From assembly GCA_014281115.1 (NCBI GenBank), contig JACONQ010000008.1, forward strand, positions 744,001-808,000: DNA of 64,000 nt. The letters run 5' to 3'. This DNA comes from Laburnicola sp. R22_1. Taxonomy: Eukaryota; Ascomycota; Dothideomycetes; Pleosporales; Didymosphaeriaceae. How positions within the stretch are numbered: position 1 is the stretch's first letter; every line of letters begins with the position of its first letter. Of the stretch, positions 10,488 through 21,732 are shown one piece after another. A program made the translations under genes and the position numbers. A model generated the notes under the pieces. It made no database searches, was not told the DNA's origin, and was given only the letters and a program-made list of their open reading frames with translations.

Positions 10488-10829
10488 TAGACGCGTACAA
10501 CGTTGTCCGTGCAACAAATATTTGAACAAGCGACCGCCAGTTTGCTAGTCGACCGACTGCTGGATAGACTTTGGATTTCATCGGGGAGAAGATATCTGTA
10601 TCTGTCAGTGACTGTCACTGTGCATTTTGCGGTGGGAACACTGTATAATAAGGCTAGCGGGCTCAGTCGGCTCGATCGGGTATAGCTCTATTAGGTCACT
10701 CCACGCGTTCCTACTGCTGACGCTTTCTCGCCCCCAGGTCACCTTTCGCCGTCTCCATTCACTTTGTTACTTCAGCACAGAGGCTCGCGGGTCTCTTCAC
10801 CTCGCCCTAGAAATTCCCAGTCAGCAGTC
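10488..10829. other. Intergenic / F-box gene promoter
   Basis: No gene recognised; this is the probable promoter and leader of the downstream F-box gene. An in-frame ATG at 10764 exists, but its 22 extra residues look like leader sequence. Confidence 0.45.
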
Positions 10830-12125
10830 ATGGCCTCTCTCAACAAGTCAAACCCTTTCCTCTCGCTACCAACAGAAATCGTCACCCACATTTGTCGCTT
10901 CGTCGGAAAAAGCATTAATGAAGATGACAATGTTGTATACAGCAACAAAGATTTTCACGCTCTTCGGCGTACTTGCAAAGTGCTATACTCCAAGACCACG
11001 TACGATGCGGGCATTCGTCATTTGCCGTTTACGACCGATTTCGGAGTCGACTTTACCTGGGACGGTCTCACCCTGCTACTTTTTGTTTCACAGAATGCGC
11101 AACTGCGGGATGGTATTGAGCGCATAGAGCTCCGAATGAGCGATTTAGAGTGGTCGAGATGGGACGACACTCTGGGTAAAACGGCGGAAGGAGACTACCT
11201 ATCCGTTGAAAAGCAGGCACTGCAGGTCGTTGAGCTGGAAGAATGGCGCGGCTTTACGAGGTCCCCAGAAGCCTTCTACATGCTGGTGCATATCTTTGCG
11301 CATCTAAAGCATGCCTCGCAACTAGAAGAGATCAAGGTCTGCTGCGGTCATGATACTGTTCTCTGTGCACTCGATGCCGTACAGTTCGACCGCAAGATCG
11401 CGACACTCCACGTTCATCCCAAAGTGGCTCTACCCATGGGGCAAATAGCATCTCAAAATCCGACCTCATTCTCTCCCTACATTCGAGGCTTTCGAATTCA
11501 CCACAGGCACCCGTTAATCTCCAATAATGGGGATAATCGACCAACCCAGCCGGAGTATGTCAAGCTGATCGCAAGCATGCCCCATGTGGCAGCCGTCACG
11601 ATTGACGGATGCGGGCATTATTTTAAAGAATGGCTTAGCTGCGATGAATGCACTGAGAGCTACTGCATGGTGATGAACATCCCTTACACGGGTCTCACAA
11701 CGATCGTCATAACAGACATGTACCTCAGGGGGGATATTTTGTGGCGCTTCATCAACAAAATCGCCGGTACCTTAACGACAGCCTCTTTTGCCGCGGTACA
11801 ACTCACCAACATGAATTGGCGCTACATCTTTCAGGCATTTCAACACGCTGACCTAAAACGGCTCCTGTTGAGGAAACTTAGCCAGGAGAGACCGACCAAC
11901 ACGAACCACGAAGTGCCGTCGCATTGGATGGAAATTTCCGCGATTCGATGTAAAAGTCCGAACATTCGCCGCTTCTTGGAATTGATGGTCGAGCACCACC
12001 ACGTGTATATTATACGTCAGCGTATGTGGTCGGCGACCTATGGTGTCCATCTTTTCTCCATACCAGGCATCACGTCACGCTACGATGAAGAATTTCACAA
12101 CTGGGATGACTATGCTCGAGGCTAG
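10830..12125 (+). CDS. F-box domain protein
   Basis: Single exon, 431 aa from the ATG at 10830; the frame is open from 10764, but the downstream ATG directly precedes the conserved start. Residues about 9-50 (FLSLPTEIVTHICRFVG, then FHALRRTCKVLYSKT) form an F-box-like helix set, which in known proteins binds Skp1 and recruits substrates to an SCF ubiquitin ligase. The remaining 370 residues have no recognised repeats; a Cys/His cluster (CGHYFKEWLSCDECTESYC) occurs near residue 265. Such F-box proteins are numerous and fast-evolving in filamentous ascomycetes. Substrate unknown. It lies next to the pogo-like element but is intact. Confidence 0.75.
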   Translation: MASLNKSNPFLSLPTEIVTHICRFVGKSINEDDNVVYSNKDFHALRRTCKVLYSKTTYDAGIRHLPFTTDFGVDFTWDGLTLLLFVSQNAQLRDGIERIELRMSDLEWSRWDDTLGKTAEGDYLSVEKQALQVVELEEWRGFTRSPEAFYMLVHIFAHLKHASQLEEIKVCCGHDTVLCALDAVQFDRKIATLHVHPKVALPMGQIASQNPTSFSPYIRGFRIHHRHPLISNNGDNRPTQPEYVKLIASMPHVAAVTIDGCGHYFKEWLSCDECTESYCMVMNIPYTGLTTIVITDMYLRGDILWRFINKIAGTLTTASFAAVQLTNMNWRYIFQAFQHADLKRLLLRKLSQERPTNTNHEVPSHWMEISAIRCKSPNIRRFLELMVEHHHVYIIRQRMWSATYGVHLFSIPGITSRYDEEFHNWDDYARG

Positions 12126-12850
12126 ATGATCTGTTAGCTCCGCCGAACGTCCAGACCCCAATGCTTCAGCACTTTGGAGCGTACTCAATGGCTCACAAAT
12201 CGAGCACCACAATGGTGACATCGGAGCGATCTCGCTGGTGTGAACGGAATTCCTCCTATTAGAGTGGGAGTCCCGAGCTAAACAGGGCTTTTTTTTTTTG
12301 AGTACATTCGATATCTTTGGTCAGGACTGGCACAAGGGAAGGTTTCAGAATTTAGAGACAGTGGCGATCAAGGCCGCAGTGATGAGAGCTGAATCGGCAC
12401 TGGAAGTTAGAACTGCCGGGGCACGGTTGAGCGAGCATGTTAGCTTGTTATACGCGGCTATCTAGTGCAAGGCTTCTGGTACGCTAGACCGTAAGGATTG
12501 CCTCCACTTTACCAGGTCTTATACAAGCCAGAACACGATTTCTACATTGGTCAATGCAGGGTGTAACTGTTTGCCAGCTTTACGCGAACCATCAGGCCCC
12601 TCTAACTTGAATCACTTCATTTTATTTCATTCCATTTCATTCTCATAAGCTTCCTCCCTCATAATCAAGATGCTCGTTGCAAGCCTCTGGGCTGATAGCC
12701 GTGTAGTAACTACGCTCCCGCGACCGACGACAAGGAAATACGACGCCTTAACTGCGTCTTCTCGTCCTGTCCCTGAGCTTCATCTCCATGACCTTTGCCA
12801 AAATAAAAAGCAGTCTCTCCCTGTTCGCGTTGATCTTCCAGACCGGACAT
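12126..12850. other. Intergenic region between convergent genes
   Basis: No supported gene. Short T-runs (about 12290-12299) and an ATTTCATTC-type repeat (about 12618-12645) are visible. Short frames here are antisense or random. Confidence 0.5.
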
Positions 12851-14971
12851 TTACCTGCCATTCCGCTTCTTGGATACACCAGCTCCCGTCTTCTTGGACA
12901 CACCAGCTCCCGTCTTCTTGGATGCAGCGGATGCACCTTTCTTCTTCGATGCAGCTGCACTCTTCTTCGACATAGCCGCCCCACCCTTCTTCTTTGACGC
13001 AGCAGCCCCACCCTTCTTCTTCGGCGCAACCGGCAACGGGGGACAATCCGGACAGTGCCACGTCTCTTCCTCAGGCGCTTCACTCATGCCTATGCACTCC
13101 AAATGGACCCAATTGTTGTTGGGACAATTCTTCTCGTTGTCGCATCCCACCCAGGGTCTACCGTCATCCGGTTGCTTGCAGCGGCAATACAACTCTACAT
13201 CTTCGGATGGGTGTTGAGACGCGGTTTCGCTAGCAGGGGGTTGGGCTTCGCTGTCTGTTTGGGAGGAAGGCTCGGTGTGGTCTCCGTTGATGACTGTCTT
13301 CTTGACGGACTTGCCATTGCGCGTCGGGCGAGTGCGTGTGCTAGCTGGAGTCTGCTGTTCGCTGTCGGAAGCGATGGTCTCTGTGACTTGGACGCCGTTG
13401 CTCTTCGCGCGAGTGCGTGTTGCAGCTGGAGCCTGCTGTTCGCTCTCAGAATGGGCTGTGTCTGCGAAATGGACTGTTTTGGCAGATGTCTTGTTCCGCT
13501 TTGAGGACCGGTGTGTCGCAGCTCCGGACTTTTGTCCGTTGTCGACGTCTTGATTGCGGGTCTCGATCTCAGCTTCTTCTTCTTCATCATCGACACCCCG
13601 CTTGCGCTTTTTATCAGGTTTCTTAGCCACCACTGGGACATCGACCATCTCCTCCTCCTCCTCCTCATCAGGTTCCGCGGGAAATGGCTCCACGTCAGGC
13701 AGCCGCGGATGAGTAGGTGCCTCATGTGGGACGGGCAGCTCCACTTCAGGCTGGAACTTGCCATCGACCTTTCGACCCCCATGTATCTCCCACCGAAGCA
13801 AGGTCTTCCCCTCCCCATCCACAATTTCGATCTTCTTCTCCGCATCCGCCTGGTCACTATGCACTATATGCGCATCTACACCCCGCTCGATATAACGCTT
13901 GAGCTCAGCGAACGCAAAACCCGTTATGAAGCTAGCAGCCTCGCCAAGTGAGGTGAACAAGTGAAGTAGCAGCATATTAGATAACAGGTACAGACCAAAG
14001 TGAGTCGGAGCGCCCTCTAGCTCCACATCGTCGAGCCCGTCTTCTCCAAGTGTGCCCGCGGACTTCGTTGCATATCCCAGCTCCGAGGTGGCAGCAACTT
14101 CACCAGGAACGCCCATGACAGCATCCTCGTCGATATCGCCGTCTGCATCTGGCATGTCGTCATCGTCCTCATAGGATGTATCAGACGCATGGCTCGAAAT
14201 GTCAATGGGCGCTTGGTCAGTTCCCTCCGCGGCGATATCGTCCAGCGGGTGACCTTGTAAGAGTTGTGCGCCGGGATGGTTGTTTGTCTGTGGTATGCTC
14301 GTCTCGTCGGGTGCTGGGGTCGGATAATCGTGTAGACTCGGCGATGCACCAAGCTCCTGCTTGACGCGAATGATGTCTTGATACGCCGACATGGGACCCT
14401 TCATGCCATAGGTTGGATGACAAGCAGGCTGTTCGTTCACAGCCGCGTCTTCGGAAATGTTGTCATCGCCGTCCAAATGCGCCGTGGACATGGGACCCTT
14501 CATGCCATAGTTCGGGTGATAAGCAGGCTGTTCGTTCACAGCTGCGTCTTCGGAAATTCCGACTTCACCGTACGAAGGCGCCGCAGACATGTCGTGCGTC
14601 TCTCCATCACCACTCACCATGGCGGTGGTCTCAGGGTCTACGTTGTACTCCTGCGTCGCCTGGTCTTCAATCGCGCCGGTATCGGCGTAGATAGAGCGAG
14701 TCAGATATTTCTTCTGAGTCACGAAGCTCGAATCCATGACGAGCACGATACGCTGGTGCGCATCTCTATGGATAGTCGCGTCCCACTCAGGGTGCTGCGT
14801 CGCGTCCCACTCTGCGAACGCCGCGGCAGCATCCCAGGCCAGGCCTTCTGAGTCATACTCGTTTTCGAGCTGTGGTTGATTGGCGTACATGGCGTTGTGT
14901 GTCGAGTATACGCCCCATCGCGGCGGTTGCAGTGGCCCGAGCGGGAGTTGTGGTCCTTGTGGATCGGACAT
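12851..14971 (-). CDS. PHD-finger nuclear protein with Lys-rich tail
   Basis: Single exon, 706 aa. A PHD zinc finger lies near residues 595-646 (YCRCKQPDDGRPWVGCDN... WVHLECIGM... WHCPDCPP), with the full Cys4-His-Cys3 set; such fingers usually read histone H3 tails. The long N-terminal part is acidic and low-complexity, with nuclear-type basic clusters (KKPDKKRKRG). It contains an internal duplication: two copies of a segment with ISEDAAVNEQPA and YGMKGPMS. The C-terminus is a run of Lys-rich units such as SKKTGAGV, histone-H1-like, probably binding DNA. A chromatin role is inferred; no orthologue with known function is identified. Confidence 0.8.
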   Translation of the reverse strand: MSDPQGPQLPLGPLQPPRWGVYSTHNAMYANQPQLENEYDSEGLAWDAAAAFAEWDATQHPEWDATIHRDAHQRIVLVMDSSFVTQKKYLTRSIYADTGAIEDQATQEYNVDPETTAMVSGDGETHDMSAAPSYGEVGISEDAAVNEQPAYHPNYGMKGPMSTAHLDGDDNISEDAAVNEQPACHPTYGMKGPMSAYQDIIRVKQELGASPSLHDYPTPAPDETSIPQTNNHPGAQLLQGHPLDDIAAEGTDQAPIDISSHASDTSYEDDDDMPDADGDIDEDAVMGVPGEVAATSELGYATKSAGTLGEDGLDDVELEGAPTHFGLYLLSNMLLLHLFTSLGEAASFITGFAFAELKRYIERGVDAHIVHSDQADAEKKIEIVDGEGKTLLRWEIHGGRKVDGKFQPEVELPVPHEAPTHPRLPDVEPFPAEPDEEEEEEMVDVPVVAKKPDKKRKRGVDDEEEEAEIETRNQDVDNGQKSGAATHRSSKRNKTSAKTVHFADTAHSESEQQAPAATRTRAKSNGVQVTETIASDSEQQTPASTRTRPTRNGKSVKKTVINGDHTEPSSQTDSEAQPPASETASQHPSEDVELYCRCKQPDDGRPWVGCDNEKNCPNNNWVHLECIGMSEAPEEETWHCPDCPPLPVAPKKKGGAAASKKKGGAAMSKKSAAASKKKGASAASKKTGAGVSKKTGAGVSKKRNGR

Positions 14972-16181
14972 GGTGGGTAGCTCTGGTTGTGATGAGTTGG
15001 CTGTAGCGTAGAGAGTCTAACCACACAACACAAGTTGTGAATGTAATTGGTAGATAGGTGCGTGGTTGAAGATTGTAGCTTGGGGTGCGTTTGGCGGAGG
15101 GGATTATGAAGTCAAGGGGAGTGCAGGTGCCGGGGCAGCGTACCGTAACAATTTTCACTCGTGGCGTCGTAGGGTAGAAGTGTTGAGTGGAGTAGAAGAG
15201 TTGAGTGAGGTGGGTGGGCTGCTTTATATATCGCGGGTTGTCTCAGTTTCTATTGTTCGGCTATAGTGAACTTTCGAGCCTCGTGGTGAGCGTTCACCGG
15301 TGAATCAAAGTTTGTCAATGGTTAGGTGAAAAGACTTGCTTTGTTGAGGTCGGTCACGCTGTAGTACAACAAATGACTAGAGTGAATGACGTACTGTTGA
15401 CTTTGAGAAAAGCAGGACGTCCTGGAGGGTCACGTGCCCGTCCCGCGCCCGACCCCCAGGTGGACCTGCGGGCCCTGTTGATTGCTACAAGTGTTTGCGC
15501 CAGTTAATCATGTTCCCATAGTTTGCTTGAAAATAGCGATTTCTAATATCTTCCTCGAAACTGGAAGGGTGCTGCATGTCTGGGTGTTAGCCGCGTAGAA
15601 ACCTCTTAAGACGCCTGTTTTTGATGCTACATCCACAAACACTGCTCCTCCTCATACTATTCTGGCCACTTCCCTCTTCCGTATCGCTATGACATAGATC
15701 TCTAAATTCCTTACCCAAGAGAGTCGAAATTGAGCATATTGTTGTCGAGACTGCAGATCGAGGGCTGAACACGTCGTTGCATTCCTTTTGCTCCCTATTA
15801 ATCTCACATTACTTCGCGCCCAATTTGCCTACCATACTATCCTCCAACATCCTACTTCACTTGAACTCACCGCCACATACAACGCAAAGCACAAAAGCAC
15901 TATCGACCCTGCAGTAACATCTTCAATTCTGTAAACATAGTCATCCATCACTACCGCATATCCACATATTCATACGCGTATAGACAAGACACAACTCCAT
16001 CCAAAACTCGCCATCTCCAAAGCCCCTCGCGCGATTTTCAAAAAAGGTAAAACGCCGACGCAAGATATGCAAAGACCCGAACCTCATGCGAAAGCGAATA
16101 AATGCCCGGAATCCCTAAGCGAGCACAGCTGCGAAAAGAAACATGGCAGGGATACAGTCGTCTCAAAAGTAGCCAGAGAAA
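14972..16181. other. Intergenic region (PHD gene promoter and Skt5 3' flank)
   Basis: It holds the PHD-gene promoter and a CACGTG box at about 15431-15436. No gene is supported; the 61-residue frame at 15587-15772 resembles nothing. Confidence 0.5.
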
Positions 16182-19100
16182 TCACATCACTGTACAGTTT
16201 TCTTCCTGTTGCTTTTGGTTGCTGCGACTCAACCGCTCGCGTTTCATCTGCACCTTGGCTCCACCCTTCTTGAGCTCTTCGAGACGCTCCTGGGCTTTGG
16301 GGAACTTATATGCTGGAATCGCATTAGCCAAAGTCTCGTACAGAATCATATGAGCAAACTCACCAGCAGCCCTTCCATACCACCGCTTCGCTTCGTCCAA
16401 GCTCCTCGGACACCCGATCCCGACTTCGGTGAAATAACCCATGGCGAATAGTGCCTTCGGAAGTGGAGGTTCGGCACAAGCTGCTTTGCGAGCCCAGAGA
16501 TAGGCCTCGGTGTCGCTCTGCCCGAGTATGCCCTCGACGCCTGTTAGATACCAGCCTGACAAGGCAAGCTCGGACTGGTGCTCTTCCTTTGCAGCTGCTC
16601 TTGTGTACCAGGCGATACTCTGACGTGCGTCGATGGGACAGCCAAGGAGACCGTATTCGTAAGCCTGGCCCAGACGGAATTGCGAAAACTTGTATCCAAG
16701 ATCGGCGGCCTGTTTGAACAGCGAAAATGCGTACGGTTCGTCACGGATAATGCGCTCGTTCCCGGTCTGGGCCTCGTACAGCAATCCAAGTTCGTGAAGT
16801 GCATGGGGGTTCTCTTCGTCAGCATTGTCGGCAGCTCGCTTGAGCATGTTGATAGCCTCGCCCAAATTCCTTTGCTGGCCTAGGAGGCCTTTGAGCAAGA
16901 TCATTCCCATTTTGTACATCGCAGGTGTATCGCCCAAGGCAGCAGCTCGACGGTACCACTGCACAGCTTTCAGAGGATCTTTCTTCGTCCCACCGCCTTC
17001 TTCGTGGCCCATTTCGCAGCATACTGCTGTCCGATATGCAGCGCCGGGATGACCAGCCTTGGCAGCAGACTGGTACAAAGTGAACGCTTCTTTTGTATCA
17101 GACTGCAGTCCCAAGAGACCCTGGCCATAGCAATCGGCGAGGTAGAACATTGCACCTGGCGAGCCGGCAGATACCAACTTCTTGACGATCTTGTGCGCTT
17201 CGAGAACAAATTTCTCACGGTTCTTGTTCCGCGTTCGTGTATCGGCGGTCCCACCTTCGTCCGCGAGTACAGTCGCTGCCTCTACCAGCTTCTTTGCCAA
17301 CTTGAGACCTGCCTTGGGGTCATTCAAGTTGCCGCCCCAGGTGGCTCTCAATCGATTCAGTTCGTCATGCGTGACAGGATGCTGTACAGAACTACGTCGC
17401 TGCTGTTGGACGGGGTCGGTCTGTTGAGACAGTGAATCTGTATTGTTATATTGCCGTATAGGCGGCGGTTTGGCGGCATGAGGTTGTGTTTGGGATTGCT
17501 GTTGCTGCACCAAACCTGGACGGAAGGGAGCTGGATGCGCGGGAAGCGCATCAGGATTGATTGGTTGAGTTGTTCCGGGTCGACGGCCTAATGGATCACT
17601 GGGTACTCGTCCAGGTGCAGGAGCTGCTGTCCCAGGCCGTGTGATGGGGTTTCGAGGTGCCATTGGTGAGGCATTTCTCATAGCTGTGGGCGGGGGCTCA
17701 GAATAGGTAGTGTCATTAGAGTATACCCGCTGAGGGGGAGGAGGAGGGCGCCCAAATCTGGGATCGAAATTCTGCGGCTGACCTCTACCACGCGGGACAC
17801 TCGGTAACCCATTCTGAGGTGGATATGCTGCGCGCATAGGAGGAATGGCGGGTACTGCAGGAGCATCGCCAGCCATCTCGTAAACATTGTTGCCCTGGTT
17901 ATATTGCGCATTCAGATCTGGTTGAGATCGACTCTTGGCCGCCTGCTGGTAGAAATTATTCGCGTGCGCATAACCCGAGCCTGCCGGTGGAGCCATGTTC
18001 TGCGCAGGTGGGTCCGAGTTAGTAGGAGAGAGATGGTTGTCCAAGGAATCCCCTCGTCGGTGGTGGCTACGTGGCGCTTGAATAGCGTCAAAGTCGGGCA
18101 TATCTATTGAGGCCTTGCTTTGACGGTCCTCTCCATAATAGTCGTCATATACGTTGTCCAAGCCTGTAGGCCCCTCCTCATGGGGCGGCATGGGTTGATT
18201 CTGATACTGGTACTGCTGCTGCTGTTGCTGTCGTGGCGCTTGGGGCATAGGGGGTCTCTGTTCATAGCCTTGTGGCGGTCCATGACTGTTCGACTTGGTG
18301 CCTCCCGCGGTCGTAGGGCGGGGCGGTAAGTACGTGGGAGAATCGGGCCCATGGTATCCTGCCGTTGGCCCCGGCTCTACCCATTGTTGCTGGGCATCAT
18401 ATTCTCTCTGATTTCCCGGTCCTTGCATGTTCTGCGGCATAGTCATGGACCGCTGAACCGGTGCAAATCCTTGCTGTGGAGGAGGTGGTCCTCGATTGGG
18501 GAGCATTCGGTTCGGTGGAGCACGCTGAGTCCGTCCGTTGCCTTCGTGATGGCCCGAATCGTGCCGTTGCATGTCCGACGGTCCTCTACCCATGGGCAGC
18601 CCTCTGTGTTGCGGCGGAGCAGGCTGCGCTCGACCCCTGCCCTGTGGTGGACCCATTGCCCTCCCCTGGCTTGCATTGTCCGGTCCCAAATTCATCAAGG
18701 CCATGGCCTCGTCCATTGACCCAGTCCTGGGTTGTGGCCTGGGGCTTTGCAAAGGAAACGTCGGGAATGCATTGTCTTGGGGGAGAGTCGTGGGTGAGCT
18801 CGGAGCCATGCGTGGGCGCTCTCTCCCTGCTTCGGTCAGTCTGATGTGCTAATCACGTTCCGGATTGTGTGCTTGACATGTCTGCCTCAGAACAATCATG
18901 TACACACTACCAGCGACCTCGGGGAACTTCACCGCGCAACTTACCCGGCTGCTTCATGCCCCCCTGGGCATGCTGGGGAGGCGGTCCCCTGCCACCTCGA
19001 ACCGCTGGCCCGCCTCGCGGATCTCGTTGCGGTGGCTGGCGGTACCGTTGGTCGTGACCCCAGTCTTGGGCATACTGGTTGTGCGCCGGCTGTCTTGTCT

Positions 19101-19350
19101 GCTCATTGCCACCACCATAGCCGCCTTGCTGTCCATGGTCCCAGCCAGCGCCCTGCTGGTTGGAGTAGCCATGGTCGTATTGCTCATATTGGCCTTGATC
19201 GTGGCTGTAGTCGTCATACTGCTGGTCGTATTGGCCGCCGTAGCCCGCGGGCTGCCTGGCCTGCAGCGGGGCCGCTTGGTTGTAGTGCTGCTGCTGCTGC
19301 TGTCGCGGCTGCTGGTAGTTGTCGTATTGCTGTTGCTGTTGGTACGCCAT
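16182..19350 (-). CDS. SKT5: Chitin synthase activator Skt5/Chs4 homologue (Sel1 repeats, CaaX)
   Basis: Exons 19350-18945 and 18826-16182 (intron 18827-18944, GTAAGT...AAGCAG, phase 1) give 1016 aa. The N-terminal half is Gln/Pro/Gly-rich and disordered (starts MAYQQQQQYDNYQQP). From about residue 630 a ladder of Sel1 repeats follows (e.g. GAMFYLADCYGQGLLG, AMYKMGMILLKGLLG, SQFRLGQAYEYGLLG). The protein ends in CTVM, a farnesylation CaaX box as in yeast Skt5. In yeast Skt5/Chs4 activates chitin synthase III (Chs3) at the bud neck and plasma membrane; the same cell-wall role is inferred. A Chs5 homologue lies about 5.4 kb away. Confidence 0.92.
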
Positions 19351-20538
19351 TATTGCGTGGGCGCGCGATGGCGGGAAAAGTCGCCGACGCGCTTCTCCAG
19401 GGCTAGCTGCAGAGGACGTCGAGCGCGGGGCGGGGCGTCAAAGACGCGCTTTCGAATGGTTGCTCGAGAACGGCGGCAAGATAGCTAGCGGATCCTGCAC
19501 TAGAATTGCTGGTGGTGACGACGAGACACAGTATGCGAGCACGCGCCAGCTACAAAGTCTCCCAAGCTCGAATGGTGAATCCTCAGGTCGGTGAAAGGGA
19601 GGCGCGTTCGAACAGGCAGTCAGCTTGGCAGGGGTGAAGGCTTCTGAGAAACGAACGGAAATGGGCGCGTCCAGCGCACCATACCTTCGAAATACGGGGC
19701 CAAAGAGCGTGGTTAATGGCACGGTTGCGTGCTGGCCATGGTGCAAACTCCAGTGTTCCCGGCACGACAGGCGGCAGTGCCAGTGCGGACATGTTTCATC
19801 AGACCACGGAGACGGCGCTCGTTCCAAGAGACAGCCACTCAGCGCTCCTGCTGCCTGAATCGCGCCTGAAAATGACAGCCCAAGTGAGGCAGTCAATTTG
19901 CGCCACGGCCCATCTCGTATCCGCCACCTATAACCCAGCTAATGGCCAAGGGACATGGTTAAGCAACAAGCAGAAGAGCCTCCTTAGGCGAGCAGGCGTG
20001 CGCAAACAAAAGGAAACAGGCCGTCGTTGAGCTGACTGCATACCAGGGTTTCATATACATGCAGTTTCAGCTGTGCGCATCGTTGTACGAATCCGCTCGT
20101 ATCAAGCATCGTATGCATGGGCATAGATCATAGATGGAGCTGGCGAAGATCACGCACGCAGAGCAGCGCCTCAAATCCTCCGATGCCAACCCCCTTGGAC
20201 CCCACAAGCCCACAGGGCGAGTTGTCGCGTGTGGGTTCACAGCATATCTACCGGCACACCTGTGCTCGAATTCGGCGCGTATACCGTACGACGTATGTGT
20301 GGCGGCGGCGACGGGGATTTGACAATTCACGTGATAGAGCTGCGCCACAGTGGCTCATACTAGCGCTAACCGGATCGAGGATCACTCCTCACGGTCTTGT
20401 GCTCATCCATCCAACCATCACCGCCAACAGCCCCATTCATCAACGTCTTACGCGTGCTGCTGCCACTTCTCAATCCCCTTGGCCACACGCAATCGCCTAC
20501 ACAAACTTGCCCTTGGATAAACCCCTGCAACCGTCGTC
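19351..20538. other. Divergent intergenic region (Skt5 / Cbp4)
   Basis: About 1.2 kb between divergently transcribed genes, so it contains both promoters. No coding sequence with recognisable similarity; the frames at 19438-19896 and 20117-20563 are judged random. Confidence 0.5.
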
Positions 20539-21128
20539 ATGCCGAGCGCAGCAACGTACATGAAGGCCCTCGGAGCGTACGCATTGCCCTTCTCCCTTGT
20601 ACGATTTCGGCAGCTCGGCATCTAACAACCACGCAGTGGAGCAGTTATCTGCGTAGGTGGCCCCGCCCTCGTCATGTGGGTGACGCCGACCGAAGAGGAA
20701 ATCTTCAAGGTTCGTTTTCCCACATCCTGCCTGCGTTTAGCTTTGACATGGCCCTTTTTACGCTCTGCAACGCCGCTGCTCCTCCAGTTTCCGTATGAAA
20801 CCGAAACTTCTGACACGTCTATGCTCTCCCAGAGATACAACCCGGAACTGCAAAAGAGAGCCCTTGCCACGCGAGAGTCACGCCAACAAGAGTTCGAAGA
20901 CTTCGTGACGCAGTTGAAGGAAGCCTCCAAGTCAGACAAGCCTAGTGAGTAGTTCATCATCCATGGGATATTCTGCAGTGCTGACGTCTCTCCTCAGTCT
21001 GGGTCGCGCAGAAGGAGATGGATGTGAAGACTGCTGCTGCGAAAGCGCAGCGGTTGAGAGATGAGCAAGCCTGCCTAGCTGCTGAAGCGGAGAAGAGACG
21101 GGCAGAGATCCGTTCCAGCGCGCAGTAA
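20539..21128 (+). CDS. CBP4: Cbp4-like cytochrome bc1 assembly factor
   Basis: Four exons, 20539-20576, 20637-20709, 20833-20944 and 20998-21128, give 117 aa, with matching phases. The conserved core [33 protein letters not shown] is split over exons 1-3 (each quoted part is continuous in the protein). It has one N-terminal transmembrane segment followed by a charged coiled-coil tail ([20 protein letters not shown]). In yeast Cbp4 sits in the mitochondrial inner membrane and, with Cbp3-Cbp6, chaperones newly made cytochrome b into complex III. Size and domain order fit. The first exon is only 38 nt and was placed by a TCTAAC branch point and phase, so the start is slightly less certain. Confidence 0.88.
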
Positions 21129-21732
21129 GATGGGTAGCCTGTGAGTGCGTCCACGTATGGTTTTTCCCCCATCTGTATAATTTGTATATGAAACTCATAT
21201 TGGCTATACTTGTCTCTGTTCATGCTTACTGTATCTTCGCTGCTTTTATCGGCTGGCTGGAGAGGGAAAGATAGCTCGTTATTTCTGCTCAAGTGTTTTG
21301 CGGCCCTCCCTCGTTAATGGTGTATTTCATCTGTCGGGAACCTATTCATGGGCATTCGCCCTGTACTATAGCTTGCACCCATACCCCCGAAGTGAGCTAT
21401 ACCAATTTCGGTGAAGCATTCACAGGTTCTTCGATACATTACGAATGTACAGCATAGAGGTACCATAGAAGGTAGTGAAATTCATCTATAAGAAAAGGTA
21501 GTTGGCTGGTCTCGGTCCCTAGAGCCTTTCACTGCTTTAGAGCAGAATAATGTCTCGGCCCCGGCCACCTCCCGACCTTTCACTCCCAGTCGGCCCAGTG
21601 ACCACCCAACAAACAACCGCGTAAATCTCTTCCCCCAAGTAAACAAACCTCAACTCTAACCAACCCACTCTTCCATCACAACTACAATGGCCACCCTTCT
21701 ATTCCATCACAACCCCCGACCAACCCGCCACC
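21129..21732. other. Intergenic region
   Basis: 3' flank of the Cbp4 gene and promoter of the next gene; nothing else recognised. Confidence 0.5.
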
